Assembly: GCF_002021565.1 (NCBI RefSeq)
Contig: NZ_MSZX01000020.1
Span: 27-64,026, forward strand
Source of the DNA: Paenibacillus selenitireducens
GTDB lineage: Bacteria > Bacillota > Bacilli > Paenibacillales > Paenibacillaceae
Direction: 5' to 3'
DNA: 64,000 nucleotides
Part shown: positions 9,116-19,056 of the stretch, piece by piece
How positions within the stretch are numbered: the first letter of the stretch is position 1
Layout: every line of letters begins with the position of its first letter
Translations under genes and position numbers: made by a program
The notes under the pieces: model-generated
Told to the model about the DNA's origin: nothing
The model's input: only the letters and a program-made list of their open reading frames with translations
Databases searched by the model: none

Positions 9116-10303
9116 ATGGGACAAGTGTTAAGTGCTCCTTACTCAAACGCAGCGAAGAAAATGTTATTGCTTGGTTCAGGCGAACTAGGTAAAGAAGTGA
9201 TCATTGAGGCCCAAAGACTAGGTGTTGAGACCATCGCCGTAGATCGGTACGCGAACGCACCTGCGATGCATGTAGCACATCGGAGTTATGTGACGAACAT
9301 GCTGGACGGTGAGGAAATACGCCGTATCATTGAACAAGAGAAGCCAGATCTCATCGTACCTGAAATTGAAGCGATAGCAACAGCAACCTTGGTTGAATTG
9401 GAACAAGAAGGGTATCGCGTTATCCCTACAGCGAACGCCACGCGATTGACGATGGATCGGGAAGGGATTCGTCGATTAGCTTCCGAAACCTTAGACCTTC
9501 CGACAGCAAAGTATGAATTCGCGGATAGCTTGGAGCAATTGAAAGAAGCTGTAGCCGTTATCGGAACACCGTGCGTCATTAAACCGCTGATGAGTTCCTC
9601 GGGTAAAGGCCAAAGTGTATGTAAGACGCCTGCGGATATGGAGCATTGTTGGACGTTGGCTATGGAAGGCGGACGCGCCAAAAAGACGCGTGTGATTATT
9701 GAAGAATTTATCCCATTCGAATCTGAAATTACATTGCTTACGGTTCGATCTGTATCGGGTACAACTTATTGTCAACCGATCGGTCATATTCAAAAAGACG
9801 GTGACTATATCGAGTCTTGGCAGCCTCATCACATCACAGCGGATCAAATTGCTGAAGCTCAGCATATCGCGAAGACGGTGACAGATGCACTTGGGGGTTA
9901 TGGTTTATATGGCGTAGAATTATTCGTGACCCAGAACGGGATTATTTTTAGCGAAGTATCCCCACGCCCTCATGATACGGGTCTTGTTACGCTAGCTACG
10001 CAAGATTTATCTGAATTTGCTCTGCATGTACGTGCCATCTTAGGGTTTCCGATCCCATCGATCCGTTTATTGACACCTGGTGCTTCGGCAACGGTCAAAG
10101 CAGATCGAGAATCTGACAAATATTCGCTGCATGGCGTAGATGAAGCTTTATCAGAACCGAATACCCAAGTTCGGCTTTTTGGGAAGCCTGAGACCAAAGT
10201 AGGACGCCGCATGGCTGTCGCGTTAAGCACAGCTAATGATGTCGATACAGCAAGGGTACAAGCCAAAGCAGCAGCTGCCAAAATCACTGTGCAATATGAA
10301 TAG
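9116..10303 (+). CDS. purT: Formate-dependent phosphoribosylglycinamide formyltransferase (GAR transformylase 2)
   Basis: PurT is an ATP-grasp enzyme that formylates glycinamide ribonucleotide with formate and ATP in purine synthesis, in the cytosol. The protein has 395 residues, near the E. coli length of 392. The N-terminal [12 protein letters not shown] is the family opening, [12 protein letters not shown] is the ATP-grasp lid loop, and [14 protein letters not shown] is the conserved metal and substrate segment. The ATG at 9116 follows GGAGG by 8 bases; an upstream TTG at 9095 is less likely. It stands alone, with a terminator after it. No purine riboswitch was recognised upstream. Confidence 0.95.
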   Translation: MGQVLSAPYSNAAKKMLLLGSGELGKEVIIEAQRLGVETIAVDRYANAPAMHVAHRSYVTNMLDGEEIRRIIEQEKPDLIVPEIEAIATATLVELEQEGYRVIPTANATRLTMDREGIRRLASETLDLPTAKYEFADSLEQLKEAVAVIGTPCVIKPLMSSSGKGQSVCKTPADMEHCWTLAMEGGRAKKTRVIIEEFIPFESEITLLTVRSVSGTTYCQPIGHIQKDGDYIESWQPHHITADQIAEAQHIAKTVTDALGGYGLYGVELFVTQNGIIFSEVSPRPHDTGLVTLATQDLSEFALHVRAILGFPIPSIRLLTPGASATVKADRESDKYSLHGVDEALSEPNTQVRLFGKPETKVGRRMAVALSTANDVDTARVQAKAAAAKITVQYE

Positions 10304-10328
10304 GTCCGTTGAAGTAGAACGATAAATG

Positions 10329-10372
10329 GAGTGGTCTAAAGGTGAACAGGCTTTAGATCACTCTTTTGTTTT
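10329..10372 (+). terminator. Terminator after purT
   Basis: The stem GAGTGGTCTAAAG / CTTTAGATCACTC (one mismatch) with a 9-base loop is followed by TTTTGTTTT. Confidence 0.85.
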
Positions 10373-10486
10373 GCATTATGAGAATGTATGTTCTATACTT
10401 GTGTTCGGACCCTGTTTTTTCTGTGAGAATTTGCAAAATACGGAAATAACGATTATTTTTATAGGTAAACGGAACGGGGGATGATG

Positions 10487-11302
10487 ATGAAATCGAACAT
10501 CGTATGGCGATGGACTGCTATGGCAGGCATTGTATCCACGTTGCTGCTCGTCGTTGGCTTTGGTTATGGCGTGAATGATATCCTCAACCCGCAAGGGATG
10601 GAATTAAGTGTAGATACAAGTACGCCGAAGCAACCTCCAGCTACATCGGATTTTGCTGCGAAGACCAGTATTCAGGTGGCATCTATCGGGGACTCCTTAA
10701 CAAGAGGGACAGGAGATCCGTCGGGCGAAGGATATGTGCGTAAAGTCGTCAAACAATTAAGTGTGAAGCTGGATAAACCGGTTAAACTGTTGAATAATCT
10801 AGGAATTAACGGTTTGCGTGCAGACCAATTAGTGCATAAATTGGATGAGCAGGGCTTCAAGAACGCAATAACAGAAGCAGACTTAATTCTGCTTACTATT
10901 GGCGGTAATGACATATTTAACAGTGCATTGGATGGGGATTTCACTTCACAGTCATTTGAGCTAGATACACTCCTTGATAAAGTGGACGAGAGCTCCAAGG
11001 ATTTGAAGAAGATTCTCTTACAAATCGATGAACTGAATCCGAACGCCAAAATTGTCTATATCGGCTTATACAATCCGCTAGCAGATATTCAATCCATGCG
11101 TCAAATCGGAGATACCGTCGTACAACGCTGGAATAACCTTGCTGCTGCAACGATAAATAAGCATCCGAATATGACGTTGGTTCCAACGGCGGATTTGTTC
11201 CAAGCCGCGCTGCCATCGTATATTTCGTCAGATCACTTTCATCCTAATGCGTTAGGATATGAACAAATTGCTTATCGGGTCATACAAGGCCTTGCGCCAT
11301 AA
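10487..11302 (+). CDS. Secreted or membrane-anchored SGNH/GDSL hydrolase
   Basis: Lipase/acylhydrolase-like protein of about 271 residues. One N-terminal hydrophobic helix (about residues 10-30) is a signal anchor or signal peptide. Block I is IGDSLTRG with the nucleophile serine near 68, the GGND block supplies the oxyanion asparagine, and SDHFHPN near the end supplies catalytic Asp and His. Three consecutive ATGs (10481, 10484, 10487) follow GGGGG; the third has the best spacing. Only 12 bases separate it from the following ABC transporter gene, so they may be co-transcribed. The substrate is probably an ester on a lipid or envelope glycan, but this cannot be decided. Confidence 0.82.
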   Translation: MKSNIVWRWTAMAGIVSTLLLVVGFGYGVNDILNPQGMELSVDTSTPKQPPATSDFAAKTSIQVASIGDSLTRGTGDPSGEGYVRKVVKQLSVKLDKPVKLLNNLGINGLRADQLVHKLDEQGFKNAITEADLILLTIGGNDIFNSALDGDFTSQSFELDTLLDKVDESSKDLKKILLQIDELNPNAKIVYIGLYNPLADIQSMRQIGDTVVQRWNNLAAATINKHPNMTLVPTADLFQAALPSYISSDHFHPNALGYEQIAYRVIQGLAP

Positions 11303-11314
11303 GGAGGGAACAGC

Positions 11315-12283
11315 ATGCGTGATCGAGAAGATTCAATCGTATTGAAAGTGGATCAAGTCAAGAAGCGAATCGGGAAAAAATGGATTATTCATGGTGTCTC
11401 CTTTGATGTGCGCGCAGGCGAGATTTTTGGCTTCTTAGGTCCGAATGGTTCGGGGAAAACAACAACGATCCGGATGCTCGTAGATCTCATCAAGCCTACA
11501 TCGGGCCAGATTGAAGTCTGCGGTTATAATGTCAATAAAGATCCCGAACAAGCGCTGCAGCACGTGGGTTGTATTGTTGAAAATCCGGAAGTATACAATT
11601 ATCTAACAGGATGGGAGAACCTGGAGCATTTTGCTCGAATGCAACCTCATGTGGATCAGACGAGAATTCAGGAAGTTGTAGATATTGTTCGGTTGGATCA
11701 ACGGATTCATGATAAAGTGAAAACTTATTCATTAGGGATGCGACAACGGCTTGGCATTGCGCAGGCATTGCTCGGGCGTCCGAAATTATTGATTTTGGAT
11801 GAGCCGACAAATGGTTTAGATCCCAAAGGTATTAAGGAACTCCGTACGTTCATCCGAGAGCTTGCAGATCAAGGGATGGCTCTTTTCGTATCCAGTCATT
11901 TGTTGACAGAAATTCAGTTGATGTGTGATCGCGTGGCGATCATTAGCCATGGACGTGTCTTGGCTGTTGGAGATGTAGAAGATCTGATTGAAGAAGGGAG
12001 CAACTATGTGGTATGGCAATTAGAGCCTGCTCACAAAGGTCGCGAACTGCTTCATGCCGAGAAGGATGTAGAAATTGTGAATATTGCCGATATAAATATT
12101 GATGAAGCCATGCTTGCGGGTATTGACCAAGATGCCATTATTACGCAGATGAACTCAGATCGCACATCCGATCTTATTCGTAAAATGGTTGCTTCAGGCG
12201 TGCAAGTGCATACCGTGCAGAAGATGAACCCTACGCTAGAACAGTTATTTTTACGTATGACGGAGGGTGAATCTATTGAATAG
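11315..12283 (+). CDS. ABC-2 type transporter ATP-binding protein
   Basis: ATPase subunit of 322 residues with Walker A GPNGSGKTTT, signature YSLGMRQRLGIAQAL, Walker B LLILDEPTNGLD and a switch histidine in SSHLL. The C-terminal ~90 residues are the accessory domain usual in BcrA/YtrB-like exporters. GGAGGGAACAGC precedes the ATG. It overlaps the permease gene that follows and forms a transporter with it. Relatives export antibiotics, peptides or act in envelope stress; no substrate is indicated here. Confidence 0.9.
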   Translation: MRDREDSIVLKVDQVKKRIGKKWIIHGVSFDVRAGEIFGFLGPNGSGKTTTIRMLVDLIKPTSGQIEVCGYNVNKDPEQALQHVGCIVENPEVYNYLTGWENLEHFARMQPHVDQTRIQEVVDIVRLDQRIHDKVKTYSLGMRQRLGIAQALLGRPKLLILDEPTNGLDPKGIKELRTFIRELADQGMALFVSSHLLTEIQLMCDRVAIISHGRVLAVGDVEDLIEEGSNYVVWQLEPAHKGRELLHAEKDVEIVNIADINIDEAMLAGIDQDAIITQMNSDRTSDLIRKMVASGVQVHTVQKMNPTLEQLFLRMTEGESIE

Positions 12284-13262
12284 TATCCTTCCTTTAGTCC
12301 AGAATGAAACGATAAAGATGATCAAAAAGAAGCGTTTCCTTGTGATTGTCTTAATCTTGTTGGTGCTGATTCCCATTTTCACGTATGCTCAGATGAAAGT
12401 CGCTCAGAATAATCGTGAGAAATTTAAGGATTGGCGGCATACGTTGCAACAGCAAATTACGGATAATGAAAATTCACTGGCGAGCGATCGAGTTCCTGAT
12501 GAGTGGAAGAAGTATCGCAAGATCATGGTGCAGCAGTGGCAGTATTATTTGGACCATGATGTTGATCCAAGCACACCGAACGGCGTAACGTTTGTCCGTT
12601 CTTTTATGGAGAATTCTTCATCCCTATTTATTCCGCTGATGGTCATGGCGGTGGCATCGGATATCGTATCTTCGGAGCGGACGTCCGGCACCATCAAAAT
12701 GCTGTTAACACGGCCTGTTCGGCGCTGGAGGATTTTACTTAGTAAATTATTGACGTTGACGTTATTCGTTGGATTGATTATATTGACAACATTCGTGTTG
12801 TGTTATTTAATAGCAGGGCTTGTATTTGGATATGGTGGATGGGATCAACCTATTTTTACAGGATTTCAGATCAACGGTGTCGAAGTGGATAACTCAGCAG
12901 TTCATCCTGTGCCGCAATGGTTGTACCTCGTCATGCAGGGAGGATTGATTTGGTTCTCCAGTATGGTCGTGGCCATCCTTGCTTTTATGATTTCCGTATT
13001 AGTGCGCAGCACAGCAGCGAGCATTGTAACGATGATGGCCGCTTTGATCGCAGGCAGCCTTCTTACGAATATGGCATCATCCTGGCCGAGCGCGAAGTTT
13101 CTATTTATGGTTAACTTACAATTGACGACATATCTAGCAGGTTCACCACCGCCAATTGAAGGGATGAATCTGATATTTTCACTCATGATATTGAGTATAT
13201 GGGCACTTGCGGCACTGTTCGTAAGTTTCCGTGTCTTTACGAAACAGGATATTTTGAATTAA
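12276..13262 (+). CDS. ABC-2 type permease
   Basis: Membrane subunit for the preceding ATPase, with about six hydrophobic helices and a large first extracytoplasmic segment (residues ~45-110). SSERTSGTIKMLLTRPVRR is the typical cytoplasmic coupling segment of ABC-2 permeases. A TTG start at 12276 is 8 bases after GGAGG; a GTG at 12267 in the same frame overlaps the ribosome binding site and is less likely. The gene overlaps the end of the ATPase gene by 8 bases. Confidence 0.85.
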   Translation: MNSILPLVQNETIKMIKKKRFLVIVLILLVLIPIFTYAQMKVAQNNREKFKDWRHTLQQQITDNENSLASDRVPDEWKKYRKIMVQQWQYYLDHDVDPSTPNGVTFVRSFMENSSSLFIPLMVMAVASDIVSSERTSGTIKMLLTRPVRRWRILLSKLLTLTLFVGLIILTTFVLCYLIAGLVFGYGGWDQPIFTGFQINGVEVDNSAVHPVPQWLYLVMQGGLIWFSSMVVAILAFMISVLVRSTAASIVTMMAALIAGSLLTNMASSWPSAKFLFMVNLQLTTYLAGSPPPIEGMNLIFSLMILSIWALAALFVSFRVFTKQDILN

Positions 13263-13297
13263 AATGAACAATTATGACATTTAAAGGGGGAGCATGA

Positions 13298-15280
13298 ATG
13301 GTCGAGCAGATCGATTTGTACAACAGCGAATCTAAAGAGCGTGAACATTCCGCGACAGGCTACGATGCTGACGACATTCAGGTGCTCGAAGGGCTTGTAG
13401 CCGTCCGGAAGAGACCCGGGATGTATATCGGCAGTACGAGCACATCGGGATTGCATCATTTAGTATGGGAAATCGTCGACAATGCTGTTGACGAACATTT
13501 AGCCAAATATTGTAACAAAATTGACGTGACGTTACATAAAGACAATTCAATTACCGTCTTTGATAATGGACGCGGTATTCCGACAGGGATGCATAAAACA
13601 GGTATTCCTACGCCGCAAGTCGTCTTTACCATGCTGCATGCAGGTGGTAAATTTGGTGGTTCAGGTTACAAAAAATCCGGGGGATTACACGGGGTTGGCG
13701 CCTCGGTAACCAATGCGTTGTCGGAATGGCTGGAAGTCGAAATTTATCGTGACAGCAAGATTCATCGCCAACGTTTTGAATATTGGGTGGATGCTGCCGG
13801 TAAAGAGCATGTGGGTGCGCCGTCAACAGGACTAGAGGTCATTGGGAACACGAACCGTACTGGAACCAAAGTAACCTTCAAACCAGACGTACGCGTATTC
13901 CACGGTTCCATTCAATTTAATTATGATACATTAGCCGAACGGTTACAGGAGATAGCTTTTCTGAACTCCGGACTGAAGGTTTCGATCAAAGATGAACGTA
14001 GTGATAAGCAAGATGTATTCTTTTATGAGGGTGGCGCAAGCCAGTTTGTCCAATTCTTAAATGAGGATAAAACGGTATTGCATGATGTCATTCATTTTGC
14101 TGCGGAAAAAGAAGATATAGAGGTTGAAGTTGCCCTTCAATATAACGACGGATATACCGAGACCATCGCTTCCTTCGTAAACTCGATTCCGACGCGCGGC
14201 GGCGGAACGCATGAGACAGGATTTAAAACGGCATTCACCCGGGCGATGAACGAATATGCACGCAAGAATGCTTTTCTGAAGGAAAAGGATAAGAATATTG
14301 ACGGCAACGATCTCCGTGAAGGGATGATGTCAGTCATCAATATCAAAATGTCTGAAGTGGAGTTTGTAGGTCAGACGAAGGATCAGCTCGGCAGTGTGTC
14401 CGCTCGCAGTGCAGTGGATGCGGTGGTGTCCGATAAGATGGCCTTATTCCTAGAAGAAAATCCGCAAGTGGCACAAATGCTGATTAAGAAGGCTGTTCAA
14501 GCCTCCAAAGCGCGGGAAGCGGCGCGTAAAGCTCGCGAAGATGTTCGGAATGGCAAGAAACGCAGCGAAAGCTCCAACCTGAACGGGAAATTAACGCCAG
14601 CTCAATCGAAGGATTACTCTCGTACGGAATTGTTTATTGTTGAGGGTGATTCGGCCGGCGGTTCTGCCAAGCAAGGACGGGATTCGAAGCTTCAAGCCAT
14701 CCTTCCGCTTAAAGGGAAACCTATGAATCCTGAAAAAGCGAAATTGGCAGATATTCTGAAGAATGATGAGTATCGTGCAATCATTAGTGCCATTGGTGCA
14801 GGGGTTGGTACCGAGTTTGAAAGTGATGAGAGTAACTATTCCAAAGTGATTATCATGACGGATGCCGATACCGATGGAGCGCATATTCAAGTGTTATTAT
14901 TAACTTTCTTCTATCGGTACATGAGATCGTTGATTACCTCCGGCCGCGTCTATATCGCACAACCTCCTTTGTATAAGATTACAAGGAAGTCCGGCAAGTT
15001 AACGACGGTTCGTTATGCTTGGACAGATGAGCAATTAAACAATTATCTGAAAGAGTTCGGTAAGAACTACGAGCTTCAACGTTATAAAGGACTTGGTGAG
15101 ATGAACCCTGAACAACTGTGGGAAACGACAATGAATCCGGAATCGCGTCAGTTATTGCTGGTTCAAATTGAGGATGCTGCCAAAGCAGAACGCCGTGTTT
15201 CCACATTGATGGGCGACAAGGTAGATCCTCGTAAGCGATGGATCGTTGAGAACGTTGACTTTACGGAATATGAAGAGTAA
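13298..15280 (+). CDS. parE: DNA topoisomerase IV subunit B
   Basis: Type IIA topoisomerase ATPase subunit of 660 residues. The GHKL ATP site is visible as EIVDNAVDEH, DNGRGIPTG and GLHGVGASVTNAL; the TOPRIM part has EGDSAGGSAKQGRD and TDADTDGAHI; the C-terminus carries QRYKGLGEMNPEQLW. It works with ParC to decatenate chromosomes. I call it ParE rather than GyrB because it sits 13 bases upstream of a parC-type gene and because gyrB normally lies at the replication origin with recF. The ribosome binding site GGGGGAG precedes the ATG. Confidence 0.92.
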   Translation: MVEQIDLYNSESKEREHSATGYDADDIQVLEGLVAVRKRPGMYIGSTSTSGLHHLVWEIVDNAVDEHLAKYCNKIDVTLHKDNSITVFDNGRGIPTGMHKTGIPTPQVVFTMLHAGGKFGGSGYKKSGGLHGVGASVTNALSEWLEVEIYRDSKIHRQRFEYWVDAAGKEHVGAPSTGLEVIGNTNRTGTKVTFKPDVRVFHGSIQFNYDTLAERLQEIAFLNSGLKVSIKDERSDKQDVFFYEGGASQFVQFLNEDKTVLHDVIHFAAEKEDIEVEVALQYNDGYTETIASFVNSIPTRGGGTHETGFKTAFTRAMNEYARKNAFLKEKDKNIDGNDLREGMMSVINIKMSEVEFVGQTKDQLGSVSARSAVDAVVSDKMALFLEENPQVAQMLIKKAVQASKAREAARKAREDVRNGKKRSESSNLNGKLTPAQSKDYSRTELFIVEGDSAGGSAKQGRDSKLQAILPLKGKPMNPEKAKLADILKNDEYRAIISAIGAGVGTEFESDESNYSKVIIMTDADTDGAHIQVLLLTFFYRYMRSLITSGRVYIAQPPLYKITRKSGKLTTVRYAWTDEQLNNYLKEFGKNYELQRYKGLGEMNPEQLWETTMNPESRQLLLVQIEDAAKAERRVSTLMGDKVDPRKRWIVENVDFTEYEE

Positions 15281-15293
15281 GGGGGGAGTTTAG

Positions 15294-17726
15294 ATGAGTT
15301 CATTGGAACAGTTTTTGCCAGCATTTTTAGAAGATGTCGTCGGAGACCGATTTGGCCGTTATTCCAAGTATATTATTCAAGATCGGGCGATACCTGATGT
15401 ACGTGACGGACTAAAGCCTGTTCAACGCCGTATTCTGTATGCGATGTATGATTCGGGCAATACAGCGGACAAGCCATATCGTAAATCAGCCAAGACGGTC
15501 GGGGATGTGATGGGTAACTATCATCCGCATGGCGATTCATCCATTTACGACGGTATGGTACGTATGGCTCAACCTTGGAAAATGGCACATATGCTCGTTG
15601 ACGGTCACGGCAACTGGGGCTCCATTGATGATGACCCCCCTGCTGCGATGCGTTATACCGAGGCCCGGCTTTCACCGATTGCGAGTGAGCTGCTGCGTGA
15701 TATTGATAAACGAACGGTACTATTTAAAGATAATTTCGATAATACGACACAGGAACCCGTCGTCCTTCCGGCACGGTATCCGAACTTGCTCGTGAATGGA
15801 GTTAGTGGTATTTCCGCAGGTTTTGCGACAGAAATCCCGTCTCATAATTTGCGCGAAGTGATTGATGCTTGTATTGCAATGATGGAGAAAGAAGATTTGA
15901 CGGTGGAAGATATTATGCAAATCGTCAAAGGACCGGATTTCCCAACGGGCGGTATGATCATGGGCGAAGACGGAATTCGTGACGCCTATCGAACGGGAAA
16001 GGGACGAATTTATATTCGTTCGAAGACGGAAATTGAAGATGTCCGCGGTGGACGTCAGCAAATCGTCATTACTGAAATTCCTTATCAAGTGGTGAAAGCA
16101 CGTCTAGTTACGGCGATGGAGAATATCCGACTTGAGAAAAAGGTCGAGGGCATTACCGAAGTACGAGATGAGAGCGGTCGGGAAGGCCTACGGATCGTCA
16201 TCGAGTTGAAAAAGGATGCCGATGCGCATGGGATTCTAGCTTACTTATTGAAGAAGACAGACCTGCAAGTAACGTATAACTTCAATATGGTTGCCATCGT
16301 CAATAAGACGCCTGTGCAGCTCGGAATTCGGGCGATTCTGAATGCGTATATCGCGCATCAAAAAGAAGTTGTTACGAATCGTACGCAATATGAGTTGGAA
16401 AAAGCAGAGGATCGGGCGCATGTTGTAGAAGGTCTGGTCAAAGCGTTGAACATTCTGGATGAGGTCATTGCGACGATTAAGGCATCGAAGAATCGTCAGG
16501 ACGCGCAGAACAATTTAGTGGACAAGTTCCAATTTACGGAGCGCCAAGCTGATGCCATTCTAACCTTGCAATTATACCGTTTAACCAATTTAGAGATTAC
16601 ATCTCTTGAAAAAGAACATAAAGAACTTTTGAAGAAGATCAATTATCTACGTTCCATCCTGGATAGCAATAAAAAGCTCGTAGGCGTGATCAAGAGTGAG
16701 TTGTTAGATATCCGTGAGAAGTATGGTATTGATCGTCGTTCTGTTATTCAAGGTGAAGTCGAAGAGATCAAGGTGAACCTTGAAGTGATGGTTAATCCGG
16801 AAGATGTATTGGTTACGATGTCCAATGAGGGATATTTGAAACGTACGAGCATGCTGTCATTTACTCGTTCGGGCGGTGAGCTGGAAAGCTCGGGTGTCAA
16901 AGAAGGAGACTATATTAAGCATCTTCTCGAAGTGAATACGATTGATTCCATGTTGTTATTCACGGATAAAGGGCAATATTTCTTGCTTCCGACCCATCTC
17001 ATTCCAGAATTCAAGTGGAAAGATAATGGTACAGCGATTGTGAATGTCATTCCGATTTCGAAGGAAGACCGGATCGTGAATATGATTCCAATCAAGAACT
17101 TTGAAGAACCGAACCAATCCCTTGTATTTGTCACCAAGCGCGGACAAGTTAAGCGTACGGATTTAAAAGAATATATGACCAATCGATCGAATGCGATCGC
17201 AGCTTGTAAAGTAAGTGATCAAGATGAGGTTATTTCCGTTTCTTTGAGTGATGGGATGAAAGATTTGTTGCTCGTGACCAAAGATGGGATGAGTATTCGA
17301 TTTAAAGAGTCTGAAGTGAATGCGATGGGCCGGGTATCCGGTGGTGTTCGTGGAATTCAACTTAAAGATGGCGACGAAGTGATCTCTGCGATTTGGGTAG
17401 AAGGGGATGAAGGGGAGATCGTAGTCGTGACGGATATCGGTTACGGAAAACGATCTTTACTTGTCGACTATATGACGCAAGGACGCGGAGGCAAAGGTAT
17501 TATTACGTTCGAGTTCAAAGAAGGCAAACGTGTTCGTCCGAATGGCAGCCGTTTAGTCAGAGCTTTCCATTGTACCGAAGCGTATACCATTACCGTGGCA
17601 ACGAGTGAAGGTACGCTGCACACTTTCGTAACAGAGCAGGCACCGATTGAAGATCGCAAGTCCATCGGGAAGCTCATCGTTCCTTTGGAGAAGAAAGAGA
17701 CGATAACAGATATTTGGCGGCTATAA
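15294..17726 (+). CDS. parC: DNA topoisomerase IV subunit A
   Basis: Breakage-reunion subunit of 810 residues. The catalytic tyrosine is in [11 protein letters not shown], the quinolone-resistance region reads [17 protein letters not shown] with the usual serine, and the C-terminal beta-pinwheel carries repeats such as [22 protein letters not shown] and [11 protein letters not shown]. It has no GyrA-box-like QRGGKG repeat in canonical form, supporting ParC, although TQGRGGKG near residue 730 is a weak relative. It is co-transcribed with parE (13-bp gap, own GGGGGGAG site). Confidence 0.92.
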   Translation: MSSLEQFLPAFLEDVVGDRFGRYSKYIIQDRAIPDVRDGLKPVQRRILYAMYDSGNTADKPYRKSAKTVGDVMGNYHPHGDSSIYDGMVRMAQPWKMAHMLVDGHGNWGSIDDDPPAAMRYTEARLSPIASELLRDIDKRTVLFKDNFDNTTQEPVVLPARYPNLLVNGVSGISAGFATEIPSHNLREVIDACIAMMEKEDLTVEDIMQIVKGPDFPTGGMIMGEDGIRDAYRTGKGRIYIRSKTEIEDVRGGRQQIVITEIPYQVVKARLVTAMENIRLEKKVEGITEVRDESGREGLRIVIELKKDADAHGILAYLLKKTDLQVTYNFNMVAIVNKTPVQLGIRAILNAYIAHQKEVVTNRTQYELEKAEDRAHVVEGLVKALNILDEVIATIKASKNRQDAQNNLVDKFQFTERQADAILTLQLYRLTNLEITSLEKEHKELLKKINYLRSILDSNKKLVGVIKSELLDIREKYGIDRRSVIQGEVEEIKVNLEVMVNPEDVLVTMSNEGYLKRTSMLSFTRSGGELESSGVKEGDYIKHLLEVNTIDSMLLFTDKGQYFLLPTHLIPEFKWKDNGTAIVNVIPISKEDRIVNMIPIKNFEEPNQSLVFVTKRGQVKRTDLKEYMTNRSNAIAACKVSDQDEVISVSLSDGMKDLLLVTKDGMSIRFKESEVNAMGRVSGGVRGIQLKDGDEVISAIWVEGDEGEIVVVTDIGYGKRSLLVDYMTQGRGGKGIITFEFKEGKRVRPNGSRLVRAFHCTEAYTITVATSEGTLHTFVTEQAPIEDRKSIGKLIVPLEKKETITDIWRL

Positions 17727-17780
17727 TTTCCTTCTTGGGAGATTGATTTTGATTATGTAAATAAGGGAGCTGTGTTTTCA

Positions 17781-18194
17781 ATGAGTCATTCGACACCTAA
17801 AATTACGACCTTTCTGATGTTCTCGGGTCAAGCAGAAGAGGCTATGAATTATTACATCTCGATCTTCGACGACTCTGAAATTCTTCAAATTCAGCGCTAT
17901 GGCCCGAACCAACCCGGTGCTGAAGGAAGCGTAGTAAAGGCAACATTTTCGCTCCATGGTCAGGTATTTATGTGCATAGACAGTAATGTACAGCATGACT
18001 TTACGTTTACACCGGCGATTTCCTTATTTGTTACTTGCGATACGGAAGCAGAGATTGACCGTGCTTATGCGAAATTGTCTGAAGGCGGCTCTGTTCTGAT
18101 GCCATTGGCTGCGTACCCGTTTAGCGAGAAGTTCGGCTGGGTAGCTGATCAATATGGTGTGTCGTGGCAATTGAGTTTGGCTGGGACGAAATAA
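17781..18194 (+). CDS. VOC-superfamily PhnB-like protein
   Basis: Small cytosolic protein of 137 residues with the PhnB/3-demethylubiquinone-methyltransferase-like fold: ITTFLMFSGQAEEAMNYY at the start, FTPAISLFVTCDTEAEID in the middle, and FGWVADQYGVSWQL at the end. The biochemical role is unknown; members are often annotated as glyoxalase-like. The ATG at 17781 has AAGGGAG 11 bases upstream; a GTG at 17772 is too close to it. A terminator follows. Confidence 0.8.
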   Translation: MSHSTPKITTFLMFSGQAEEAMNYYISIFDDSEILQIQRYGPNQPGAEGSVVKATFSLHGQVFMCIDSNVQHDFTFTPAISLFVTCDTEAEIDRAYAKLSEGGSVLMPLAAYPFSEKFGWVADQYGVSWQLSLAGTK

Positions 18195-18202
18195 AACATA
18201 TA

Positions 18203-18245
18203 AGATACCATCCTTCCGTTTTGTGGGGATGGTATCTTTGTTTTA
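18203..18245 (+). terminator. Terminator after the VOC gene
   Basis: A perfect 11-bp stem AGATACCATCC / GGATGGTATCT followed by TTGTTTT. Confidence 0.85.
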
Positions 18246-18310
18246 GGGGGGATTAGCGGTCGCTCATCTTCGAAAGGACCGAGGGTAGAGGTTTTTCTCA
18301 CGAAAACTCC

Positions 18311-18478
18311 TTAATCAAACGGTTTATTCGGCGGATCCAATTGATCCTTCAGTTTCAACGCGATATCCAGGATAACCCACAGCGGGACCGTATCATCCAA
18401 ACGATCCAGCCATTGTGGGTCTTTTATAATTCCAGCTTCAATCGCTTTCATCGCAATCGTTTGCTTATCAAGGTCCAT
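18311..18478 (-). CDS. Small hypothetical protein, 55 residues
   Basis: Unrecognised small acidic protein, probably helical, starting MDLDKQTIAMKAIEAG and ending DPPNKPFD. A longer frame exists upstream, but the ATG at 18478 is preceded by AAGGAGGG with good spacing, so the short form is favoured. It is divergent from the MarR regulator with ~170 bp between them, so the two may share control. No function assigned. Confidence 0.6.
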   Translation of the reverse strand: MDLDKQTIAMKAIEAGIIKDPQWLDRLDDTVPLWVILDIALKLKDQLDPPNKPFD

Positions 18479-18648
18479 GTTGAGCCCTCCTTCAACGTAT
18501 GTCTTGCATGAGCTTAACGGGCGAATGCCTATATTACATCGTATGTCAAAAAGATCAGATGTGTTCCTATGGTACTCTATGGTATAATTTTCTACATGGA
18601 GACGAGCTAGAGCTACCGCAGAATATGTCCTAGGGGGAGAGGTAACGA

Positions 18649-19056
18649 ATGCACACGTCGGACTTTGTAAAACTTTGGTCAAAGCTATCCAAAGATTATC
18701 AAAATCATATGGAGGATCAACTTGCTCCATCGCTGACCGAATCCCAGCTTACCGTACTGGAAGTTCTGGAACAGCGCGAACAAATGAAGCCTTCCGATTT
18801 ACTGCCATACTTGGAGACGACACCAGCTGCGATAACGACTTTGCTCGATCGGATGGAAAAGAATGAATTAGTTGAGAGGGTACGTGATTCTGTCGATCGA
18901 AGAATTGTGTGGATACAAATCACAGAGCGCGGTATTCAAGAGAAGAGCCGAGGTTTGCAGATTCGCAACGAATACATCGGTTCCGTTCTGAATCGCATCT
19001 CGGCTCATAATCAACAATTATTCATTTATTTACTCGGAAAAATTACAAATAACTAA
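18649..19056 (+). CDS. MarR-family transcriptional regulator
   Basis: Regulator of 135 residues with a winged helix-turn-helix: LTVLEVLEQREQMKPSDLLPYL, then TTPAAITTLLDRMEKNELVER (recognition helix), then the wing DSVDRRIVWIQITERG. It is preceded by GGGGGAGAGG. The upstream region has a TATAAT at about 18578 and a doubled ATGGTA that could be part of an operator. The gene ends convergently with, and overlapping by 3-4 bases, the CapA-like gene. Target unknown; the divergent 55-residue protein gene is one candidate. Confidence 0.85.
   Translation: MHTSDFVKLWSKLSKDYQNHMEDQLAPSLTESQLTVLEVLEQREQMKPSDLLPYLETTPAAITTLLDRMEKNELVERVRDSVDRRIVWIQITERGIQEKSRGLQIRNEYIGSVLNRISAHNQQLFIYLLGKITNN

Noticed and set aside
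18479-18730. Long upstream extension of the 55-residue protein
   Set aside because: It would overlap the MarR start region and its own promoter; the inner ATG has a clear AAGGAGGG.
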